NCBI GenBank assembly: GCA_019096065.1
Contig: JAGUCH010000002.1
Coordinates: 632,501-696,500 of the forward strand
DNA length: 64,000 nt
Reading direction: 5' to 3'
From: Paracyclopina nana
Taxonomy: Eukaryota; Arthropoda; Copepoda; Cyclopoida; Cyclopettidae
Under the pieces are notes generated by a model. The model was not told where the DNA came from, ran no database searches, and was given only the letters and a program-made list of their open reading frames with translations. Of the stretch, positions 10,062 to 20,251 are shown one piece after another; within the stretch, counting starts at the first letter, position 1; each line of letters opens with the position of its first letter. The translations under genes were made by a program, and so were the position numbers.

Positions 10062-13000
10062 TTACAAGTTGCTGTTGTCAGCTTCTTCTTGTATTTTCTC
10101 TGAAGCTTCTTCTCTCATTTGTGGCTGCATTTGCTGTTGTCTGGCTTGAATGAACATGCCCACAACTTTGGCAATGTCTCCCATTTGCTTCAAAGCCAGC
10201 TCAAAGTTTTCATAGTCCAAGAAGGAGCTGCAGCCTTCAGCCTTCAGCCTTCTTTTCAGCAGCCTCAAAAAGGTCAGCCTGAGCTTGAGCAGTGGGAAAA
10301 GTTGTGGGTCACTCTCAAGGCCTGAGACATCCAGTAAAGTCATGAGACTGAGAAGCTTGAAGCAAATGTCATCCCTGACCAAATTGGTCACATGGCTCAA
10401 GCTGTCATAATACTGCCTCACAACATCTGGAGTCAACTGGTATTCTCCAACCTTGTCCATATAGGAGCCTTGAGTGTTCTCCAGCCAAGCAGGAATTTCC
10501 CTGAAAAAAATGTGAATTGGCAAGAAATTCCTTTTTTTATTACTAAGTGTCAAGTCTTGCTACAAAATGAAACCCTGTGACATTTTGACGACATTTCATC
10601 AATTTTCTTAAATGGACTTTTTTTAATAATATAAAATATATCACTTCAATGAGACTTGATTGTCAACCTGAAAAGTTAATTATGTAGCTGAATTTTAAAT
10701 TTAAATTTCATTAAATTAATGTTTTCTTTGACATTGAACAATTTTTGAGGACTTACAGGAAATCAATGTCATTGTAGGCAACAACTCATTTTACCAAAAA
10801 ATTATAAGTTAATTTAGTGAGGAACATCTCAAATCCAATATTAGAGCTCTTAGGCTTGAAAGTTAGCCTTCAATTTCAATTTATTTCATTACATTTTTTG
10901 ACTTTTTTAGCTATTTTTAAAGGACTTAAGAAGTACTTGTTTTCTTCTAAGTTACAAAGCATAGCATTGTTTTAATTGATGTTACTCAGTGGTTACTTTT
11001 TTCAATAAAAGGCTAAATCTTAAAATAGTAAGACTTTTAAGTTGAAACTGATCCTCCAGAAGTACATTTCCAACGGAATTTTCAAATTTTTCAGTTACTA
11101 AAAAGTTCTTAACAAGAACTGACTTACGGGAAATCCTGGAGCCAGTTGATTTTGGTGCCAACTCCTTCAACAAAGTAGAACATTTGCTCCAGAGCTGATT
11201 TGCAAGACTCCATTCGAACCACGAATAAAGCAATTGCTGACAAGTAGTTTTTCCTCCAAATCTGGGCTTTGAAGTCATGTGAGAGTTGCCTGAATTCTGG
11301 CTGAGCCACCAAAACCTGTCTGAACCTCTCACAAGTGGCTGCCATCACATTTGGCATGAAATCCTCAGACAGCCTAATTTTGATGGTGAAATGGTTCAAC
11401 AGCTGACTAATTAGAATGCCTGGCATTTTTTGCTTTTTGTAGCTCGCTTCAAACTTGAACAGCTGCTGATGCAGCCATCTTTCTTCAGTCTCAGTGTATG
11501 ACACTGACACTGTCATGGCAGTCAAACACTCGACCACACGTGAGTTTTCATCAGACCTGTTAAGAAAACAACTTGTTCAATAGTTAACATGCAACAAGAA
11601 CAAGTGGCGCCACCTATAAGCCAAAGGCGTAAAGTCGTTCGATTAAAAGCGCCATCTAGTGCGGCAACTTGAGCAAGTACATTTGACATGGCTGCGCTAC
11701 ATGGATGATCTAAAGTCGGCAATTGATTCGCTTCTGGAGCACTTATGCCGAAAACTTCATTCATACAACATAATCTTCGGATTAAATGTCACCCCTTTCA
11801 GACCATAAAGCTAAACGCAACTCACACAAATTTTCAAGCATTTCGTTGTTGAAACCAAATTATTCTAGCCTGGCTCCGCTGATCAGCTAATCAAATTGCC
11901 GCTCTTAATCACGTGACAAGCTTCGCGTGAGGCAGTTTTTCTCAAAACACTTGCTCGTAAAGCGCCATCTGTCGTAAAAGTTTGTCCCTCCACTGGCTTA
12001 TAGTCCTCTAATGAACATGAACGTTTCCAAAAAAAAATTGAGTAGTTTGTTCACCTTTTGGTCAGGCTGATCATGATGATGATCTAAAGTCGGCAATTGA
12101 TTCGCTTCTGGAACACTTATGCCGAAAACTTCATTTATACAACATAATCTTCGGATAAAATGGCACCCCTTTCAGACCATAAAGCTAAACACAACTCACA
12201 CAAATTTTCAAGCGTTTCGTTGTTGAAACCAAATTTTTCTAGCCTGGCTCCGCTGATCATCCAATCAAATTGCCGCTCTTAATCACGTGACAAGTTTCGC
12301 GTGAGGCAGTTTTTCTCAAAACACTTGCTCATAAAGCGCCATCTATCGTAAAAGTTAGTCCCTCCACTGGCTTATAGTGCTTACATCAACAAGAACGTTT
12401 CCAAACAAAATTGATTAGTATTCATAGTTAGTTCACCTTTTGGCCAGGCTGATCATGTTTCCTGGCCTGTTGAGGACATTGCTTGCCTCAAACACTTGCT
12501 CCATGCTCTGAAGAGCCTCAATCAGCTGGGGAACCCTGTCAACTCCAATGTCTTCCCTGAGATCATGGTAGCCAAACTTGAGCAGCCTCACACCCTCTTC
12601 ATGGATCTTGGCAATCCTCCTGGACTCCCTAAGGTTCATGTCATCAGTCTGGTGGAACAGAATGATGAAAGCAATCAAGCCCAAGTAGAAGTGGGGATGC
12701 TTGAAGAACCTTCCAATGAGGTCAATGGCATTTTTGTACTTGAGCAGCAGCCACTGGTCTTGGATCCTGAGGATGCTTTCGTTGAACTCTTCGAAGGCAA
12801 TGACCTTTAGGTGAGCCAGGTCATCGACAGTCGCTTTGGGGAGATTGGTGTCCAGGATCCAGGAGAGCTGGTCCAACCCAGTTGGAGCTGAAAAGTACCT
12901 GGACAAGAGGTACTGGCAAAAGAGGAAGGCATTGTGAGTCACCAGGATGGTCTTGTCTTCTTCGCAGAGGCTCTGGAACAAGGGCAATTGCTTGGCAAAT

Positions 13001-15223
13001 CTGGTGTAAGCTGTGACCAAGCTGCAGAGGTGCATGGTGAAGCTGTCTAAGCTGACTTGGCTGGAAGAGATCTCCCCCATGTGGAGCAGCATGATGTTGT
13101 CCCTGAATTGGCTGCACACATCCAGGTCTGACATGGCCAGAACATAGATCTGGAGCAAAGGTTCAAAATTGGCATTAAGTAAGGTTGGCAAGGTTGCTTA
13201 CCTCAAGGATTTGAGCAATTTGAGACTGATCTGTGGCTGAATGGCATGACAAGTTGGTAGATGTGGATGAGGCTCTGTCAGAATCTTCAGGTGAGTCCTC
13301 AGCTGGCTCATTTTTGACCACCTCCAGACTAGGAATCAACCTAGGGCAAGGTTGAACAGGTTGGTGATTATGCAATTGCTCAAGGACCACAGGGTAAGAT
13401 ATTTCATGAGTCTCCTGCTTAATGTGTGGAACAGATGTTGATGACTGGTGCTGATTATTATGCCAATGGTCATTGTAGGTGTGTCTGGAACATGAAGGAG
13501 AAATTCATTTATGGAATTTTTTTTTTAAATTCATTTTAAAGTCATTTGGTGAAAAGGGCTTTTCACATCCAGTGACATTTGCCAGCCAGCTTTTGATGAA
13601 AATTGCCCTTGGCAATTTCTTATTGTGCAACTTTGCGAAGCCAAAAATTCTTTACAAATAAGATGTCGCAAAAAGCAATCTTCTGATGGAAAATGAACCA
13701 GCCAAGAGCTTTCATTAGCATTAATTTAATTCTTAACTGTAAGCTCAACAAATTGAATACATTTACTAACTGAAACCGGTTTTACTTGAGAGTAATTCAC
13801 TTTGCCAGTTGACTCAGCCTTTTTGCATTCCCAATGCTATTTGAAGTGAATGAAAACCCTGGGGATATTTTTTACTGAGCTTATGGTAAATAAAAAGCCC
13901 TAGGGGTAATTTTTACTTAATGGTAAATAAAAACCTTCTAAGCAGTCCGGAAAAGCAAAAGACAACAGTATCATAACAAAGACATACCATCTACTGACAT
14001 TTTTGAAGAAACACTTGGAAGTTGAGTTCAAAATCACATTTCGCTTTGAGAAAGCGAGCCACTTTTTCAGGGCAAATATTGATTATAAGTTGTTGCTTTG
14101 ATTTAACTGATGCTCAGCATCAGGACTCTTGACATCTTGATATTTTTTATATAACGATTATTATAGACTTAAAACCATTCTGGCTTAGCGTCAAGAAGAA
14201 TGCTTTCATAAGTTTGATTACACTAATTTGCTTGGGCCTTTATTACGTACTACTACTCGAGTCGCAAAAACGTGGCAGCTCAGTGTTTTTTCTCAAGCAG
14301 TGTCAGCTGAGAATCCCAGATGTTGCCTAAAAAGGCCGCTGGGATCGCCCTACGCCAATGTTATTGTTATGACACTAATGTGAATTTCCTCTTGACAATG
14401 ATTAAAAATTGCGACTTATTTGGCCTTACCTATGCCTAGCATAGACGGATCTCATTTGGCTTTGCTCCATCAGGTGAGTGGCAACAAATGAGCTGAGTCT
14501 CTTTGGATTGGGGTGGATTCTCCGGATGTTCCCCCTCAGAAGGTCATTGGAACTGAGCATATGCTCATAGTGAGAGGATCTTCTCATTGTGTGCATGAGC
14601 TGGCTGCATTGATGAATGGCAGCCTCAATGTTGCCCTGCCTGGTTTGCTCTCCTATAACTGGTCTCTTCTGAGTCATGGCACCAATCTGCTCAGCCCTTC
14701 TAGCATAGGGGTCATTGTCCCAGACTGACTTGGCCAATGTCTGGTGTTGGTGGTTGACTTGCTGGTCTTCACTTGGACTGGTCTTCTTCTTCTTGAGGTA
14801 ATTCCTGAACCTGACCTTCTTCTGCTCAGTGGTGAGCACCCACCTGGCATCCATGCCAATTCGCAGGCACCTGGCATACCTGCATTTCTGGCACTTCCTC
14901 CTGTTCTTCACTGTGATCTCACAATTGCCTCCAGACTTGCACTCAAACATGGGGCATTTGGTGGACTGGTGGGCTCTTCTAAAGAAGGCTCTGCAGCTGT
15001 AGCAGCAAATGCCTCCATAATGCAAATGGTGCTTGTCATCCTCAGGTGCCAGCTAAAAAGAGGAAATTATGGATATCCTTGGCAGAAGAGAGGTGAAGGC
15101 ACTATTTACCTCTGAGCAAATGGCACAGATCCTCTCTGCTCTGGATATGTCCCTTGGATCCATCCTCAGCAGTGCCATTTCCATGGACTGAGGCAAAGGC
15201 TGCTGCATTGCATACCCAGTCAT
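10062..15223 (-). CDS. Orphan nuclear receptor with two LBD-like domains in tandem
   Basis: Exons on the minus strand are 15223-15110, 15052-14430, 13484-13202, 13149-12437, 11556-11128 and 10500-10062. They total 2601 nt, giving 866 aa. ATG 15223 follows two in-frame TAG codons. The DNA-binding domain (about residues 32-105) has two C4 zinc fingers split by intron 1. Finger 1 reads CAIC...CYSCRAFFRR with a longer than usual loop, and finger 2 is C-x5-C-x9-C-x2-C followed by RYARCLRIGM. A hinge runs to about 340. Exon 4 (341-578) looks like a complete ligand-binding domain with the LBD signature FAKQLPLFQSLCEEDKTILV at about 391. Exons 5-6 (579-866) look like a second one, with FRQVLVAQPEFRQLSHDF at about 656. 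It should be a nuclear ligand-responsive or constitutive transcription factor; the ligand is unknown. No clear AF-2 core is seen at either domain end. The closest named subfamily was not determined. Confidence 0.85.
11704..12457 (-). repeat. Tandem duplication (about 375 bp x2) in nuclear receptor intron 4
   Basis: Unit 11704-12076 is repeated at 12078-12457 with few differences. The right-hand end of each unit contains the final 21 nt of exon 4 plus its GTGAAC donor. The left unit therefore carries a decoy exon tail and donor at about 12050-12076 inside the intron. Both units contain AAAGCGCCATCT and CACGTGAC. Confidence 0.88.
13768..13945. mobile_element. Relic of the GALNT-intron inverted-repeat element
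   Basis: The left end, CTGAAACCGGTTTTACTTGA followed by GTAATTCACTTTGCCA, matches the ends of the elements at 3169 and 4825. The right half is missing or replaced. It lies in nuclear receptor intron 2. Confidence 0.5.
13967..14376. mobile_element. Short non-autonomous element with AGTATCATAACAA ends, copy b (inverted)
   Basis: It starts AGTATCATAACAAAG and ends ATTGTTATGACACT. The interior contains GAAACACTTGGAAGTTGAG and GGGATCGCCCTACG, the reverse complement of copy a. It is inserted in nuclear receptor intron 2. Confidence 0.8.
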
Positions 15224-16565
15224 GCTACTAATGTTTCATTCTTCTCTTGCTTCAGAGATAAAATTAAAGTATCAAAAGTCAGCTCAAGAAGAACCTGATC
15301 CCAAATCTAAAGGTCAGAGTCCAGGCTAAATTTTGTACTGGACTGTACCCTGCACATTTTAAAACCTGAGGGGTAGCCTCACCCAGACAAAATTCCTCAT
15401 GAAAAATATGCATATTTTTTGGAAAATTATGCACCAAGGGTTCATTTGGAAGAAATCCTGGCCTAGCGCTTCACATAGCTTAAAAACTTTAAAAGCCTAT
15501 AGCGCCTCTACCTTAAATTTTTTGAAGTTTCTTTATAACAAAGACCACCTTTAAAAATCCAATATCTAACTTCCTTTACTTCATAAGCAAGTCTCTAAGA
15601 CACACAGGAAGGGAGATATTTAAGCTCATACTTATAATCAAAGTGCTTTGATGCAAGTTGATTTTTGCAAGACTGTACCTCCTCTCACTTCAACTCTATC
15701 GATTTTCTTATGAAGTAAGAAAAGTTAGATCTTTTGATTTTGGAGGAGATCAATTTTATTCTTTATGACAGTAAAACCACCCAAAGCTGAGCTACACCCT
15801 TTATTGAAATTTTATATTATGGGCAGCGCTGGGCCAGGATATTAAGCTTTTGCAATTGACTTATTTATTATTGATAATTGGCTCTACAGGCAACTTTTAA
15901 TTGCTAATAGGCAATCAATTGATTATTGGTGTGGTCAAGCTATAAGAAAATACTTAATTTAGGTCATATTGCTTTGATTAATTCTAATCTTTTACCCATG
16001 TCAGTTATATAATATAACTTTTGCAAATCTGCAAATCTGCTAAAAGACAAGCTAAAAAAACTTTTTAGCAGCAAATCTGTAAATAGTATTTCAACATGAA
16101 ATCAAGGTAATAATAAAACCTTTACATTATATGAATACACACCTGTCATAGCATAAGCATTTTTTAAAGCTATTTAGAATCTTTACTTTAGCTAAGAATC
16201 AGTCATTACTTCCAATTAAGACCTTCTCGAGAAAGCAGGAAAATATGGCAAAAAGCCCTAGTTTTTACATTGGCACTCACCTGACTCAGGACTGGTGAAT
16301 TTCTAGGGATTCAGCTTAAAAAGCTGTGCAATGAGCTGCTCTCTCAGTCTTTCAAAGCTGAGTAGCTGTTATGCTAAATCAGAAGCTGTAATCTCTCTTC
16401 TTTTGCTTGAACATATTCTCTCTCTTCATTTTGCTCTGCTAAGGCAGAAGCTGCAGCCTTTTAAAGTGCAACACAACTGCAGAACAAGCCGAGCTGGGCC
16501 ACTTGGGCCTTAAAGTGCTACCAGACATCATACCTGTACTACTTGTGACCTTGTACATTCACATT

Positions 16566-16938
16566 AGTACCATAACAATATGAATGACGCAGAGCGATCC
16601 TAGCGGCCTTTTCGGGCAACAGTTGGGATTCTGGGCTGACACTGCTCGAGGAAAAAGCTTAGAAAGCTACTTTTTGCGACTCTAGTAATAGCTCAAAATC
16701 AGGACCCAAGTAAATTTGTATTATCAAACTTTTCAGAGAATTACTTCAAAACGGAAAAAATGAAATAAAAAAAAATTATCAAGATGCTTGAGTCCTAGGC
16801 TTAAGTAAAATAAGACTAATCATTTGAAATAATAATTTGTCTTAAAAAAGGTACTCGACTCATTAACTTGATTTTGAGCTCAACTCCCAAGTGTTTCTTC
16901 TAAACTGACGGTAGATGGCATACTTTTGATATGATACT
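16566..16938. mobile_element. Short non-autonomous element with AGTAYCATAACAA ends, copy c
   Basis: It starts AGTACCATAACAATA and ends ATATGATACT. It shares GCGATCCTAGCGGCCTT and CTCAACTCCCAAGTGTTTCT with copies a and b, in the orientation of copy a. Confidence 0.75.
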
Positions 16939-17624
16939 GATGTCTATAAATTAATAACATAATTTCTAGTTACTTTCAAGCATAATGCAAAGTTAATTTT
17001 TTTATGTTTAAAAAAAGAAAACATTTGGTAAAATGGTAAAGACAATATTGAAAAAATACAAAGCTGGCTTTTTGGCAGATGTTTTGGCTTTTTCATGCAG
17101 ACACGCCTGGATTTTTGTTTTTTAAAGGCCTCCGTCACCATTGAGACACTTGCGACAACACACACGTACGTAAAAACGAGCGCGCGCGCTTCTTAAAAAG
17201 CTAACTTGTGTGCTTCCTCCTCTTTCATGATTATGTAACACCTCATGCTTGCACATGGGGAAAACTATACCTAAAATCTGAGTCTGGAATTTATTTTCAA
17301 GAGCTTTGAATAAAAATGCATTTTTGAAGATACTTTGACCACTTAATTCTTGAGCTTAAAAAATCATCACATGAAATAAAATAAAATGGTACATTTTATT
17401 TAGAAAACATTGTGACATTCTCTGCATCATAGATTGAGAAAAGCCTAATGTTTACAAAAGATAATTTTGAAAAGAATTGTATTAAGAGACTTTGCAGCTT
17501 TGACATTAATTTTGGCTTTTGAAATTGTGCTGATTGGCTAGTAAATAAGTTGATATTTCCTTTAGAGAAGTTAACAAGCTTTGCCAAAAAAGAAGCAGCT
17601 TTCTTTTTCAAATCTCAAAGAGTG

Positions 17625-17632
17625 TTCTAGAA
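17625..17632. promoter_or_regulatory. Possible heat-shock element core upstream of Hsp70
   Basis: TTCTAGAA is a minimal inverted TTCnnGAA pair, about 280 bp upstream of the Hsp70 ATG. Only one good pair is seen rather than the usual three or more, so a strong heat-inducible promoter is not supported. Confidence 0.3.
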
Positions 17633-17908
17633 AACCACGTTTTTGAAGCAACACTGCCTCAGTTGCGCGTTAAGTGCTCCAAAATTTTCATTCAACTCAA
17701 TATTTGCCAACTTCAAGCTTTTATGAAAAATTCCATTAAAGCATCAAAGTAAATCCAGTTTTGGACTTCTTTTTAAAAGATAATAAAAGTGTAGAAAGCA
17801 TTGAAAATCATTCAAAGTTAGAGAGAAAGTCAAGACCTATTTTTGAAAGCAGCATGCTTTTTCCACATATAGTTATTTCTGCTTGAGGTCTCCTGTTGTA
17901 TAAGAGAA

Positions 17909-20079
17909 ATGGCAGCTAAAGCCCACAATCTGGCCATTGGCATTGACTTGGGCACCACCTACTCCTGTGTTGGAGTCTTCCAGCATGGCAAGGTGGAGAT
18001 CATTGCCAATGACCAAGGCAACAGGACCACACCTTCATATGTGGCCTTCACTGACACCGAAAGGCTCATTGGAGATGCTGCCAAAAACCAAGTGGCCATG
18101 AACCCAACCAACACCATCTTTGGTACATTTCAATTCTTAGTTACAATCAAGCCTAAAATAATAACTTAACAATATTCAAAATACTTAAGATGCCAAGAGG
18201 TTGATTGGCAGAAGGTTTGATGATGCCACAGTCCAAAGCGACATGAAACATTGGTCTTTCAAGGTAAACATAAGAAATAAGTCATTAGTTGAGTTGATGT
18301 TATGTAATCCTTACATAGGTTGTCAATGATGCAGGCAAGCCCAAGATGGAAGTTGAGTACAAGAGTGAGACCAAGACTTTCTTCCCTGAGGAAATCTCCT
18401 CAATGGTCCTGACCAAGATGAAGGAGACTGCGGAAGCTTACTTGGGTCATAGCTGTGCCAAAGCTGTGATTACTGTTCCAGCTTACTTCAATGACTCCCA
18501 AAGGCAAGCCACCAAGGATGCTGGAGTCATTTCTGGCCTTGAGGTTCTTAGGATCATCAATGAGCCAACCGCAGCTGCCATTGCCTATGGTCTTGACAAA
18601 AAGGTAACCAACATCATATCATCGCTTAAGTATGCCTATTTTTAATGTAAAGTCATACAGACTGAAGGGGAGAAGCATGTCCTGATCTATGATCTTGGTG
18701 GTGGAACCTTTGATGTGTCCGTCTTAACCATTGAGGATGGTATCTTCGAAGTCAAGTCCACTGCTGGTGACACCCATCTGGGAGGAGAAGACTTTGACAA
18801 CCGCATGGTCAGCCACTTCATCAATGAGTTCAAGCGGAAGCACAAGAAGGACATCACTGGAAACAAGCGAGCTGTCCGGAGGCTGAGGACTGCATGTGAG
18901 CGTGCCAAGCGAACCCTCTCCGCCTCTGCTCAAGCCAGCATTGAAATCGACTCCTTATTTGAGGGTGTTGACTTCTACACTTCCGTCACCAGAGCCAGGT
19001 TTGAGGAGCTCTGCGCTGACCTCTTCAGAGGCACCATGGAGCCTGTCGAAAGAGCACTCCGGGATGCCAAGTTTGACAAGTCTGACATTCATGAGATTGT
19101 ACTTGTTGGCGGCTCCACCAGGATTCCCAAGATCCAAAAACTCTTGTCTGACCTGTTTAATGGCAAGGAGTTGAATAAGTCCATCAATCCGGATGAGGCT
19201 GTGGCCTATGGTGCTGCAGTTCAAGCTGCCATTCTCCAGGGCAATACATCTGAAGCGGTCCAAGATCTTCTTCTGCTGGATGTCACTCCTTTGTCACTGG
19301 GAATCGAAACAGCTGGAGGTGTGATGACCGCTCTCATCAAGCGCAATACCACCATTCCCACCAAGCAGACCCAGACCTTCACCACCTACTCTGACAACCA
19401 ACCGGGTGTCTTGATCCAGGTGTTTGAAGGTGAGCGAGCCATGACCAAGGACAACAATCTCCTTGGCAAGTTTGAATTGTCTGGCATCCCGCCTGCACCA
19501 AGGGGCGTGCCTCAAATTGAGGTCACCTTTGACATTGATGCCAATGGCATCCTCAATGTCACTGCCATGGACAAGTCTTCCGGAAAGGCCAACAAGATCA
19601 CCATTACCAACGACAAGGGAAGGTTGTCGAAGGAGGACATTGAGAAGATGGTCAATGATGCCGAAAAGTACAAGAATGAAGATGAGACCCAGAGGGAGCG
19701 GGTTGTCGCAAAGAACAATCTGGAGGCCTACTGCTTCAACATCAAGTCGACCATCGATGATGAAAAGTTTAGGGGCAAAATCAGTGAGGATGAAAGGAAG
19801 ACTGTGTCCACCAAGTGTGATGAGACCATTAGGTGGTTGGATGCAAATCAGCAAGCAGACAAAGAAGAGTTTGAGCACAAACAGAAGGAGCTGGAGGACT
19901 TGTTCAACCCCATAGTCAAAAGGATCTACTCTGAGGCTCAAGGTGGCTCTGAGATGCCCCAGGATGGAGGCATGCCACCAGCAGGTATATTAAGTTACTA
20001 TTTTCAATTCAAGCATCATGCCATCTTAATTTCAGCTGGAGGCTCCAAAGCTGGACCAACCATTGAAGAGGTGGACTAA
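17909..20079 (+). CDS. Cytosolic Hsp70/Hsc70 chaperone
   Basis: This is an ATP-dependent folding chaperone. Exons are 17909-18122, 18190-18263, 18319-18603, 18661-19984 and 20036-20079. They total 1941 nt, giving 646 aa, the normal cytosolic length. Visible Hsp70 signatures are [15 protein letters not shown] near the N-terminus, the second signature [18 protein letters not shown], the third signature [14 protein letters not shown] and the substrate-binding domain from about residue 395. The C-terminal EEVD binds TPR co-chaperones such as Hop and CHIP. Four introns of 51-67 bp suggest a cognate (constitutive) gene rather than an intronless heat-inducible copy. An AATAAA polyadenylation signal lies at 20113-20118. 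Several long antisense frames here are coding shadows. Confidence 0.97.
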
Positions 20080-20251
20080 CCTTGTTTTTTGTACTTTTGT
20101 ATATGTAGTTGCAATAAAGAAGTGGAATGTAGAAACTAATGCTTGTGCACTTATGAATGGTTTTCAATTTATAAAATTGGATAGGTTTATTATATCAAAT
20201 AGTACACATTACAACCTGAATGTATAAATGTATGAAATGTGATGAGGCTGT

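Larger units (their letters stand above)
15224..17908. other. Intergenic region between divergent nuclear receptor and Hsp70 genes
   Basis: No coding exon is recognised. It holds transposon copy c (16566-16938) and presumably both 5' regulatory regions. A run of alternating GCGCGCGC sits at about 17180. Confidence 0.6.

Noticed and set aside
11522-11764. 80-aa minus-strand frame reaching past the nuclear receptor exon 5 acceptor
   Set aside because: It runs through intron sequence and has no link to receptor homology.
18687-19941. Long antisense and alternate-frame open frames (up to 215 aa) across the Hsp70 gene
   Set aside because: They lie entirely within the conserved Hsp70 coding exon and are codon-bias shadows.
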